Part shown: positions 36,404 through 44,487 of the stretch, piece after piece | Numbering within the stretch: the stretch's first letter is position 1 | Layout of the letters: every line of letters begins with the position of its first letter | Assembly: GCF_013620795.1 (NCBI RefSeq) | Contig: NZ_LGLW01000004.1 | Coordinates: 558,001-622,000 of the forward strand | Direction: 5' to 3' | Source of the DNA: Pseudomonas sp. Q2-TVG4-2 | GTDB lineage: Bacteria > Pseudomonadota > Gammaproteobacteria > Pseudomonadales > Pseudomonadaceae | Length of the DNA stretch: 64,000 bases | The notes under the pieces: model-generated | The model's input: only the letters and a program-made list of their open reading frames with translations | The model's database searches: none | Told to the model about the DNA's origin: nothing | Translations under genes and position numbers: made by a program

Positions 36404-36434
36404 CAAACTTAGTAATTCAAATAACGAGCACAGC

Positions 36435-36947
36435 ATGCGCACACTCAAGATTGAACCGTTGACCAAAGAAGCCTTCGCCCCATTCGGTGATGTGATCGAA
36501 ACCGAAGGCAGCGACTACTTCATGATCAACAACGGTTCCACCCGCCGCTATCACAAGCTGGCGACGGTCGAGACCGCGCAGCCGGACGATCAGGCCATCG
36601 TCAGCATCTTTGCTGCCGACGCGCTGGAAATGCCGCTGATCATTCGCATGCTCGAACGGCATCCGCTGGGCAGCCAGGCGTTCATTCCGCTGCTCGGCAA
36701 CCCTTTTCTGGTCGTGGTCGCGCCATTTGGCGATGCACCTGTACCGGGTAACGTCCGCGCCTTCCGCAGCAACGGCAGGCAGGGCGTCAATTACCACCGC
36801 GGCGTCTGGCACCACCCGGTGCTGACGATCGAAAAGCGGGATGAATTCCTGGTGGTCGATCGCAGCGGTTCTGGCAACAACTGCGACGAGCATTTTTTCA
36901 CCGAGGAAGAGCTGGTTCTCCTCGACCCCCACCGGGACTCCGAGTAA
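36435..36947 (+). CDS. allA: Ureidoglycolate lyase
   Basis: This 170-residue protein of the ureidoglycolate lyase family carries KIEPLTKEAFAPFGDVIE, the HPLGSQAFIPL motif, FRSNGRQGVNYHRGVWHHPVL and the GNNCDEHFF end. It splits ureidoglycolate into glyoxylate and urea. The enzyme that makes its substrate, allantoicase, is not encoded between uraD and this gene, in contrast with P. aeruginosa. The gene for urate oxidation (PuuD) follows in the same direction. Confidence 0.92.
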   Translation: MRTLKIEPLTKEAFAPFGDVIETEGSDYFMINNGSTRRYHKLATVETAQPDDQAIVSIFAADALEMPLIIRMLERHPLGSQAFIPLLGNPFLVVVAPFGDAPVPGNVRAFRSNGRQGVNYHRGVWHHPVLTIEKRDEFLVVDRSGSGNNCDEHFFTEEELVLLDPHRDSE

Positions 36948-37098
36948 ACGACCGACTGATCATCGAGGCCATTCCCAGCGCGGCTGAGTGCAACAGCCGA
37001 CACCGGGCATGCATGCTTCAGAACAAGCGGGACACTTGCGACGAGTCGAATAAGAAGAAACAACGGTTGGTACGCCAGCCGTGCAAGAGGTAATTATC

Positions 37099-38346
37099 GT
37101 GGAAGCACATCTGACCGAATGGCTGAACCTGAGTATTCGCTGGATTCATATGATCGTCGGCATCGCCTGGATCGGTGCCTCGTTCTACTTCGTCTGGCTG
37201 GAAAACAACCTCAACCGCGCCAATCCTCGTGACGGCCTGTCGGGCGATCTCTGGGCGATTCATGGCGGCGGCATCTACCACCTGGAAAAGTACAAGCTGG
37301 CCCCGCCCCAGATGCCGGATAACCTGCACTGGTTCAAGTGGGAGGCCTATACCACCTGGCTATCGGGCGTCGCCCTGCTGATGGTGGTCTACTACCTCAA
37401 CCCTTCTCTCTATCTGATCGCACCTGGTAGCGACATGGCACCGGCCATGGCGATCGCCATTGGCTTCGGTTCACTGATCGTCGGCTGGTTCGTCTATGAC
37501 CTGCTCTGCGACTCGCCTTTGGGCAAGAAACCGGCGCTGCTCGGCCTGGTGCTGTTCGTGCTAGTGATCTTCGCCGCCTGGGCCTATTCCCAGGTTTTCA
37601 GCGGGCGCGCGGCGTACATCCACACCGGTGCACTGATCGGCACCATCATGGTCGGCAACGTGTTCCGCATCATCATGCCGGCACAGCGTGCACTGGTCGC
37701 GGCTATCGAGCAGAACCGCACCCCGGACCCGGTCCTACCGGCCAAGGGTCTGCTGCGTTCGCGCCATAACAACTACTTCACGCTTCCGGTGCTGTTCATC
37801 ATGATCAGCAACCACTTCCCGAGCACCTATGGCAGCCAGTACAACTGGCTGATCCTGGCAGGGATTTCAGTGCTGGCAGTATTGGTACGGCATTACTTCA
37901 ACACCCGCCACGAGAGCAACCGTTTCGCCTGGGCTTTGCCCGCCGCCGCGGTCGGCATGATCTGCCTGGCCTTCGTCACCGCACCGAATCGCCAGGGCGG
38001 CGTGCCCAATGCCGTTCCCACCAGCCCTCGCGAGCAGAGCATAGAGGCCCAGCAGGCCGCTGCGTCCGCCGAGCAAGGCACCAACGGTGAGTTCGCCAAG
38101 GTTCGCAGTGTGATCGACGAGCGTTGCACCGTCTGCCACGCCGCGCAGCCAAGCAGCCCGCTGTTCAGCGCCCCACCGGCTGGCGTGATGTTCGATACGC
38201 CCCAGCAGATCCAGCAGCAGGCGGCGAAGATCCACGCGCAGGCCGTCGCCAGCCAGATCATGCCGCTGGGCAACATGACCAACATGACTCAGGAAGAGCG
38301 CGATCTGCTCGGCGCCTGGATCGACAAGGGCGCGCCGATCGAGTGA
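37099..38346 (+). CDS. puuD: Membrane urate oxidase-cytochrome c fusion
   Basis: This protein has 415 residues from a GTG at 37099, preceded by AAGAGGT; a GTG at 37081 lacks a ribosome site. The N-terminal 300 residues or so form a urate hydroxylase PuuD domain with about eight membrane helices (WIHMIVGIAWIGASFYFVWLE, LKSRHNNY-like LLRSRHNNYFTLPVLF, MISNHFP). The C-terminal cytochrome c domain has the haem motif CTVCH and a methionine in IMPLG. It oxidises urate to 5-hydroxyisourate and sends electrons to the respiratory chain rather than making hydrogen peroxide. It replaces soluble uricase. Confidence 0.92.
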   Translation: MEAHLTEWLNLSIRWIHMIVGIAWIGASFYFVWLENNLNRANPRDGLSGDLWAIHGGGIYHLEKYKLAPPQMPDNLHWFKWEAYTTWLSGVALLMVVYYLNPSLYLIAPGSDMAPAMAIAIGFGSLIVGWFVYDLLCDSPLGKKPALLGLVLFVLVIFAAWAYSQVFSGRAAYIHTGALIGTIMVGNVFRIIMPAQRALVAAIEQNRTPDPVLPAKGLLRSRHNNYFTLPVLFIMISNHFPSTYGSQYNWLILAGISVLAVLVRHYFNTRHESNRFAWALPAAAVGMICLAFVTAPNRQGGVPNAVPTSPREQSIEAQQAAASAEQGTNGEFAKVRSVIDERCTVCHAAQPSSPLFSAPPAGVMFDTPQQIQQQAAKIHAQAVASQIMPLGNMTNMTQEERDLLGAWIDKGAPIE

Positions 38347-38359
38347 TCGCTGCCCGGAG

Positions 38360-38386
38360 GCCGCGCTTCCGAGCGCGGCTTTTTTT
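38360..38386 (+). terminator. Terminator after puuD
   Basis: A perfect eight-base stem GCCGCGCT / AGCGCGGC with a TCCG tetraloop is followed by seven T. It starts 14 bases after the puuD stop. Confidence 0.9.
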
Positions 38387-38562
38387 CGCCCATTCGATAC
38401 GGCGTAAGCCAATCGAGCCGACCAACGAATCAGGAGAAACCACCAGCGATAACACCGTGACAGGGTTCAGCCCAGGCCGGAACCACACCACGAATACCAG
38501 CCCCGCACGTTCAGCGGGGCTACCGCGACCATCCAATAACAAAAGCGTCCGAGGTGTTTTGC

Positions 38563-39912
38563 ATGAACGAAGTGACCAAGCGGGAAGCCGCGCCCGTTAC
38601 GGAAAAGCGACTGCCCCTGCTGCAGATGCTGCTGGTGAGTCTGCAGCACGTGTTGCTGATGTATGGCGGCGCGGTGGCCGTGCCGTTGATTGTCGGTCAG
38701 GCCGCCGGGCTTTCACGTGAGGAAATCGCCTTCCTGATCAATGCCGATCTGCTGGTGGCCGGCATCGCTACGGTTGTTCAGTCCATGGGCATCGGCCCGG
38801 TCGGCATCCGTATGCCGGTCATGATGGGCGCCAGTTTTGCCGCTGTCAGCAGCATGGTAGTGATGGCCGGCATGCCAGGTGTCGGTATGACCGGCATCTT
38901 CGGTGCGACCATCGCCGCTGGCTTCTTCGGCCTGCTTATCGCCCCGTTCGTCTGCAAAATCGTGCGGCTGTTCCCGCCTCTGGTGACCGGCACGGTGATC
39001 ACCGCAATCGGCCTCTCGCTGTTCCCGGTTGCAGTGAACTGGGCGGGCGGTGGCACCGGTGCCGGCCAGTTCGGCGCCCTGCCCTACCTCGGCGTCGCCG
39101 CCGCGGTGCTCGCCGTGATCCTGCTGATCAATCAGTTCATGCGCGGTTTCTGGGTCAACGTCTCGGTGCTTATCGGCATGGCGCTCGGCTATGTGCTGGC
39201 CGGCAGCCTGGGCATGGTCGACTTGTCCGGCATCAGCGCGGCGCCCGCCTTCCAGGTGGTCACACCGAATCACTTCGGTGCACCGCAGTTCCTGCTCGCG
39301 CCAATCCTTTCAATGTGCCTGGTGGTGGTGATCATTTTCGTCGAGTCCGCCGGCATGTTCCTCGCGCTGGGCAAGATCACCGGGCAGGAAGTCGACCCCA
39401 GCCAGCTGCGCCGCGGCCTGCTGTGCGATGCCGGCGCCACGTTCCTGGCCGGCTTCATGAACACGTTCACCCATTCGTCCTTCGCCCAGAACATCGGCCT
39501 GGTGCAGATGACCGGCGTACGTAGCCGCTACGTGACGGCCATTGCCGGGGTGTTTCTGATCAGCCTGAGCTTATTGCCGAAGGCCGCCTTCATGGTCGCC
39601 TCGATTCCCGCCGCGGTATTGGGTGGTGCCGGTATCGCCATGTTCGGCATGGTCGCCGCGACCGGCATCAAAATCCTGCAGGAAGCCGATATCGGTGACC
39701 GCCGCAACCAGCTGCTGGTCGCGGTGAGCATCGGTCTGGGCATGGTGCCGGTGGTCCGTCCTGAGTTCTTCGCGCATCTGCCGCACTGGATGGAGCCCAT
39801 CACCCATAGCGGCATCGCTGTGGCGACCCTCAGCGCGGTAACCTTGAACTTGCTGTTCAACGTACTCGGCGGGCCGGAGCGCAATGCGCTGACCGGTGCG
39901 GCTCAGCACTGA
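38563..39912 (+). CDS. NCS2 family urate/xanthine permease, first copy
   Basis: This protein has 449 residues from the ATG at 38563, with GAGG eight bases upstream. It is a nucleobase:cation symporter-2 protein: QHVLLMYGGAVAVPLIVG at the N-terminus, the IESAG-like IFVESAGMFLALGKITG motif in the middle and NTFTHSSFAQNIGLVQMTGVRSRYVTA. Conservation in these motifs fits the urate/xanthine branch more than uracil permeases. It follows the urate oxidase gene, so urate import is the most likely role, but the substrate is an inference. Confidence 0.87.
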   Translation: MNEVTKREAAPVTEKRLPLLQMLLVSLQHVLLMYGGAVAVPLIVGQAAGLSREEIAFLINADLLVAGIATVVQSMGIGPVGIRMPVMMGASFAAVSSMVVMAGMPGVGMTGIFGATIAAGFFGLLIAPFVCKIVRLFPPLVTGTVITAIGLSLFPVAVNWAGGGTGAGQFGALPYLGVAAAVLAVILLINQFMRGFWVNVSVLIGMALGYVLAGSLGMVDLSGISAAPAFQVVTPNHFGAPQFLLAPILSMCLVVVIIFVESAGMFLALGKITGQEVDPSQLRRGLLCDAGATFLAGFMNTFTHSSFAQNIGLVQMTGVRSRYVTAIAGVFLISLSLLPKAAFMVASIPAAVLGGAGIAMFGMVAATGIKILQEADIGDRRNQLLVAVSIGLGMVPVVRPEFFAHLPHWMEPITHSGIAVATLSAVTLNLLFNVLGGPERNALTGAAQH

Positions 39913-39962
39913 TCGATAGCAGAACGCCGCACCGAACTGGTCCGTAGCCGCTGCACCTCGAT

Positions 39963-39985
39963 GAAACCCGCCTTGTGCGGGTTTC
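39963..39985 (+). terminator. Terminator between the NCS2 permease and the antiporter
   Basis: A nine-base stem GAAACCCGC / GCGGGTTTC encloses CTTGT. The T-run is short, so it may be bidirectional or only partial. Confidence 0.7.
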
Positions 39986-40065
39986 GTCGTATACAGCCAC
40001 GGCGAAACTCGACAAGCCTCTCGCCCCCGCTAAAATGCAGGCCCGCCCGCCCCAAGAACCTCGCA

Positions 40066-41616
40066 ATGATTGAAGCCAGCTGGATCGCCTTCGCCTTCGT
40101 TCTCGGCCTCCTCGCTCGTACTGTCGGCTTGCCGCCGCTGATCGGCTATCTGTGCGCCGGCTTCGCCCTGGCCGGCTTTGGCAGTCACTTCGGCGTCGGC
40201 CCGCGGGACAGCGAAATTCTCGCGCACCTCGCCCATCTCGGCGTGTTGCTGCTGCTGTTTACCGTGGGCCTCAAGCTCAAGCTGAGTAACCTGCTGCGCC
40301 GCGAAGTCATCGGCGGCGGCCTGTTGCACTTCCTGATTTCCAGCCTTCTGGTGCTGCCCATCCTCCTGCTTGTTCTCGATACGGGCTGGCGCGAGAGCCT
40401 GCTGCTGGCCATCGCGCTGTCATTCTCCAGTACCGTTTTGGCAGCCAAGGTATTGGAAGGTAAGCGCGAGCTGCGCGCCTTCCATGGGCGGGTCGCCATT
40501 GGCGTGTTGATCATCCAGGACCTGATCGCATTGGTGGTGATGAGCGTGGCCAGCGGCAAGGTACCGTCGGCCTGGGCACTTTTGGTGTTAGGGCTGCCGC
40601 TGCTGCGTCCGCTGTTGTTCCGCCTACTCGACCACAGCGGTCACGAAGAGCTGATGGTGCTGCTGGGCCTAGCGCTAGCGCTGGTGGTTGGCGGTCTCGG
40701 TTTTGAGCATCTGGGGCTCAGCTCTGAACTGGGTGCCCTGGCTTTCGGCGCCATGCTGGCCAAGCACAAGCGCGCCACCGAACTGTCCAACTCGCTCTGG
40801 TCGATCAAGGAGATCTTCCTCGTCGGGTTTTTCCTGCAGATTGGCATCGGCGGCCTGCCGGATACGGACGCCATGCTTTTCGCCGCGGCGATGGCGGTGC
40901 TCTTGCCGCTAAAAGGCGCGCTGTTTTTCTTCCTCTTCCTGCTATTCCGCCTGCGCGCGCGGAGTGCCTTTCTCAGTGCCTCGAGCCTGACCAACTACAG
41001 CGAATTCGGCCTCATCGTCGCCAGCGTGGTGCTGCCGCAATGGCTGACACCGCTGGCCATCACCGTAGCGCTGTCGTTCGTCGTATCCGCACAGCTCAAC
41101 CGCGTCTCCCATCCGCTCTATGATCGGCTGGCCAGGCGGCTGATTCCGCTCGAACGCAACACCCGCCACCCGGACGAACAACCGGTCTCGCTGGGGGATG
41201 CGCAGATCCTGATCATGGGTATGGGCCGTACCGGGCGCGCCGCCTATGATCATCTGCAGAGTAAGGGCTGGCGCCTGATCAGTCTCGACTCCGACCCCGT
41301 CACGGTCGAAAAGAGCAGCGAGAATGGCCGCCACGTCCTCTTCGCCGATGCCGAGGATCATATGTTCTGGGAGAGCCTGGAGATGAACAAGGTACAGGCG
41401 GTGATTCTGGCGATGAACGACGCAGAGGCCAAGATCATCTCCACCCGCAAGCTGCGCGGTAAGGGCTTCGATGGCCTGGTCGTCTCACATGCGCTGTACG
41501 AAGACATCGCCCAGCAGATCGAAGAGGCGGGCGCCGACCGCACCTACCTCACCATGTCCGAAGCCGGCGCCGGCCTCGCCGAAAACGTGGCCCAGGAACT
41601 GCTCGGCAAGCGTTGA
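40066..41616 (+). CDS. CPA2 cation:proton antiporter with NAD-binding domain (KefB-like)
   Basis: This protein has 516 residues from the ATG at 40066; an opening 35 codons longer runs through the preceding terminator. Residues 1-370 or so form the Na/H-exchanger domain with about a dozen helices (LPPLIGYLCAGFALAGFG, LLLLFTVGLKLKL, LSFSSTVLAAKVLE, SNYSEFGLIV-like LTNYSEFGLIV). Residues 380-500 form a TrkA-N Rossmann domain (ILIMGMGRTGRAAYDHL). It probably exchanges K+ or Na+ for protons under nucleotide control. Nothing ties it to purines. Confidence 0.85.
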   Translation: MIEASWIAFAFVLGLLARTVGLPPLIGYLCAGFALAGFGSHFGVGPRDSEILAHLAHLGVLLLLFTVGLKLKLSNLLRREVIGGGLLHFLISSLLVLPILLLVLDTGWRESLLLAIALSFSSTVLAAKVLEGKRELRAFHGRVAIGVLIIQDLIALVVMSVASGKVPSAWALLVLGLPLLRPLLFRLLDHSGHEELMVLLGLALALVVGGLGFEHLGLSSELGALAFGAMLAKHKRATELSNSLWSIKEIFLVGFFLQIGIGGLPDTDAMLFAAAMAVLLPLKGALFFFLFLLFRLRARSAFLSASSLTNYSEFGLIVASVVLPQWLTPLAITVALSFVVSAQLNRVSHPLYDRLARRLIPLERNTRHPDEQPVSLGDAQILIMGMGRTGRAAYDHLQSKGWRLISLDSDPVTVEKSSENGRHVLFADAEDHMFWESLEMNKVQAVILAMNDAEAKIISTRKLRGKGFDGLVVSHALYEDIAQQIEEAGADRTYLTMSEAGAGLAENVAQELLGKR

Positions 41617-41674
41617 GCCAGCGCTATGCTCCTACCCCCTTGCCGCCACCAGCCCTACGTGGCGCTCATCTGAA

Positions 41675-41684
41675 TTGTGCACAA
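41675..41684. promoter_or_regulatory. TTGTGCACAA palindrome upstream of the second NCS2 permease
   Basis: This perfect palindrome (flanked by AA and TT) lies 150 bases before the permease start. A possible -10 TATAGT is at 41724-41729, about 40 bases downstream of the site. It is identical to the site before the GntR gene. Confidence 0.55.
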
Positions 41685-41833
41685 TTGGTAAATTAATTGT
41701 TTTAAAGCCTGTCCACAGATTGTTATAGTCGGATGCATCCTGACCGATCGAACAGCTTTTCGGCGATCAGTGAGAGAGGTCCGTGCAGCCTCGAAAGCCC
41801 ATGACCGAACAATAACTAATGGCAGGCTTGACC

Positions 41834-43333
41834 ATGACCGCAACCGAATCCAGGAGCGGTGACGCTCCCAACCAGGACCTGATCTATCAACTCGAGGATC
41901 GCCCGGGTCCGCTCCCCGCTACCTTTGCCGCGATACAGCACGTGCTGGCCAGTTTCGTTGGCGTCATCACTCCCACCCTGATTATCGGCAGCGTGCTCGG
42001 ATTAGGTCAGTACGTGCCTTATCTGGTGAGCATGGCGCTGTTCGTCTCCGGTCTCGGCACCTTTATCCAGGCCAAACGCGTCGGGCCAATCGGCGCCGGC
42101 ATGCTCTGCCTGCAGGGCACCAGTTTCGGTTTTCTCAGCGTAATTCTGGCGGCTGGCTTCATCGTCAAGAACCGCGGCGGCAGCCCAGAAGAAATTCTCG
42201 CCACCCTGTTCGGGGTCGGTTTCTGTGCCGCCTTCGTGGAAATCGCGGTCAGCCGGTACATCAATCGGCTGCGCAGGGTCATCACGCCGGTCGTCACCGG
42301 CACCATCATTTGCCTGATGGGGCTGTCGCTGATCAAGGTCTCGATGACGGATATCGCCGGCGGGTACGGGGCCGAGGATCCCGGCGCGTTGCCCAACCTG
42401 GCGCTGGCCGGGCTGGTGCTCGGTACCATCATCGTGCTCAACCGTTTCGGCATCCCGCTGCTGCGGCTGTCCGCTGTGATCGTCGCGCTGATGGTTGGCT
42501 ACTTTGCCGCCTGGACAATGGGCATGGTGGATTTTTCCAGCCTCGCCGCACTTCCGGCGGTCAGCGTGCCACAGCCGTTCAAGTTCGGCTTCGCCTTCGA
42601 TTGGATGGCCTTCATCCCGATCGCGGTGATCTTCCTGATCACCCCGCTAGAAACCGCCGGCGACCTGACGGCCAACTCGATGATCTCGCGGCAGCCAGTC
42701 AAGGGCCCGCTGTATATGCAGCGGATCAAGGGCGGCATCCTTGGCGACGGTTGCAGTTCTCTGCTGGCGGCGACCTTCAACAGCCTGCCGATGACCACGT
42801 TCAGCCAGAATAATGGTGTGATCCAGCTGACCGGCGTCGCCAGCCGCCATGTCGGCCTGTACATCGCCGGCATTCTGATTCTGCTGGCGCTGTTCCCGGT
42901 AGTGGGTGGCGTGCTGCAGCTGATGCCCAAGCCGGTCCTCGGTGGCGCCACGCTGATCATGTTCGGTACCGTCGCGATCGCGGGAATCAAGATTCTCGCC
43001 GAAGCGGGCCTGAATCGCCGCAACATGCTCATCGTCGCCATCTCGCTGGGCCTTGGGCTGGGTGTGGCCGCCGTGCCGGATGTGCTGAACCACCTGCCCG
43101 AGGTGCTGAAAAACATCTTCGGTTCGCCAATCACCATCGGTGCTTTCAGCGCGATCCTGCTCAACTTTTTCCTGCCGCGCGAACCGGAAGAACTGGATGA
43201 CTACGATCCGGACAACCTGATCGAGGACTCGGTTGGCACCAACACCCTGGCGGTCAACATCCCGAGCTACACCCAACCGGCCTCGAAGGCGACCACCGAC
43301 GACCCCTCGCAGCATCTCACCCCCTCGGGCTGA
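41834..43333 (+). CDS. NCS2 family purine permease, second copy (xanthine/urate type)
   Basis: This protein has 499 residues from the ATG at 41834, with GGCAGG eight bases upstream; the ATG at 41819 lacks a ribosome site. The xanthine/urate branch of NCS2 is indicated by IQHVLASFVGVITPTLIIG, the ETAGDLTANSMISRQPVKGP motif, and NSLPMTTFSQNNGVIQLTGVASRHVG. It has a long acidic cytoplasmic C-terminus (residues 450-499). The palindrome in its promoter places it in the putative GntR regulon. Xanthine or urate is the likely substrate. Confidence 0.87.
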   Translation: MTATESRSGDAPNQDLIYQLEDRPGPLPATFAAIQHVLASFVGVITPTLIIGSVLGLGQYVPYLVSMALFVSGLGTFIQAKRVGPIGAGMLCLQGTSFGFLSVILAAGFIVKNRGGSPEEILATLFGVGFCAAFVEIAVSRYINRLRRVITPVVTGTIICLMGLSLIKVSMTDIAGGYGAEDPGALPNLALAGLVLGTIIVLNRFGIPLLRLSAVIVALMVGYFAAWTMGMVDFSSLAALPAVSVPQPFKFGFAFDWMAFIPIAVIFLITPLETAGDLTANSMISRQPVKGPLYMQRIKGGILGDGCSSLLAATFNSLPMTTFSQNNGVIQLTGVASRHVGLYIAGILILLALFPVVGGVLQLMPKPVLGGATLIMFGTVAIAGIKILAEAGLNRRNMLIVAISLGLGLGVAAVPDVLNHLPEVLKNIFGSPITIGAFSAILLNFFLPREPEELDDYDPDNLIEDSVGTNTLAVNIPSYTQPASKATTDDPSQHLTPSG

Positions 43334-43410
43334 TCCGCCACCAGCGCCTGGTTGCCACGGTGCCAGGCGCAACACTGTTCATCACAACAACAAAACCAAA
43401 GGGCACCCAC

Positions 43411-44238
43411 ATGAACCTTAGACTCGCTCCTCTTTCGCTCGCGCTGGCCGGCTGCATGCTCGCTGCGCCAGCCTTCGCCGACGGCATGATGCACTGGCAG
43501 AACAACAGCCTCAGCTATCTATACGGCAAGAACTTCAAAGTCGACGATGGCAAAGTTCAGCAGACCATCACCTTCGAGCACGCCAGCGGCTGGAGCTGGG
43601 GCGACATGTTCCTGTTCGTCGACAACAAGTGGTACAACGGCCTCTCCGGCGGCGAAGGCCATACCTATTACGGCGAGTTCAGCCCGCGATTGTCGCTGGG
43701 CAAGATCAGTGGACGCGGCATGTCATTCGGCCCGGTAAAGGACGTGCTACTCGCGGCGACCTACGAGCGCGGCGAGAGCCTGGCCGACGGCACCCCCAAC
43801 CAGAACTACCTGCTCGGACCGGCCGTAGATCTCGATGTGCCCGGCTTCGATCGTCTGGCGATCAACATCTATTACCGCAAGCCTGACGGTACCACCGGCA
43901 AGCCCAGCGGCCAGTGGCAGGTCACGCCGACTTGGGCCATGACTTTCCCCGTCGGCAAGTCCGACATCCTCTTCGACGGCTTCATCGACTGGGTGGTCAA
44001 CGACGCCGGCTCCGAGCGCCGCGGTGACTTCATCTCGAAAAACCTGCACATCAACCCGCAGATCAAATACGACCTGGGCAAGGCCCTGGACGGTGAGCCC
44101 GGCAAGCTCTATGTGGGTATCGAATACGATTATTGGTCCGATAAGTACGGCATCGAGGATGGCGGTTTCGTCAGCCGCAACTTCGTCGGCGCCACGGACC
44201 AGAACACCGCCAGTCTGTTGGTTAAAGCCCACTTCTAA
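43411..44238 (+). CDS. Tsx/OmpK-type outer-membrane nucleoside channel
   Basis: This 275-residue protein has a signal peptide ending at APAFA (about residue 23) and a beta-barrel pattern finishing with a phenylalanine (VKAHF), as required for outer-membrane insertion. MMHWQNNSLSYLYGKNF at the mature start and FEHASGWSWGDMFLFVD match the Tsx/OmpK channel family, which passes nucleosides. It follows the second NCS2 permease by 77 bases with no terminator between, so the two are probably one operon: outer-membrane entry plus inner-membrane uptake of purines. Confidence 0.88.
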   Translation: MNLRLAPLSLALAGCMLAAPAFADGMMHWQNNSLSYLYGKNFKVDDGKVQQTITFEHASGWSWGDMFLFVDNKWYNGLSGGEGHTYYGEFSPRLSLGKISGRGMSFGPVKDVLLAATYERGESLADGTPNQNYLLGPAVDLDVPGFDRLAINIYYRKPDGTTGKPSGQWQVTPTWAMTFPVGKSDILFDGFIDWVVNDAGSERRGDFISKNLHINPQIKYDLGKALDGEPGKLYVGIEYDYWSDKYGIEDGGFVSRNFVGATDQNTASLLVKAHF

Positions 44239-44262
44239 CGCTAATTCGAATGCGAATGAACG

Positions 44263-44289
44263 AAAGGCAGCCCTCGGGCTGCCTTTTTT
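44263..44289 (+). terminator. Terminator after the Tsx-like channel
   Basis: A perfect ten-base stem AAAGGCAGCC / GGCTGCCTTT with a four-base loop is followed by more T. It ends the permease-channel transcript. The remaining sequence up to 44487 has no visible gene. Confidence 0.9.
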
Positions 44290-44487
44290 CGCTCAGGCTG
44301 TTCTGCTTACAACCCAGCCGCGTATTGGCGCTTTCCGATACCCACACGGCCTAAAGGCCTATGGCCAAAAGATATTGTTTTTAACGGAACTCCCTAGCGG
44401 GTATCACCCTCGAAGAGATTCAGTCCGCAGCTTAGGCAGCTACGGCACTGCTGACCGGATAGAAACAATCACAACAAGGAAGTACCC

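Noticed and set aside
39961-40065. Longer N-terminus for the cation antiporter
   Set aside because: It would start inside a terminator hairpin and adds Arg/Pro-rich sequence before a proper membrane-protein start at 40066.
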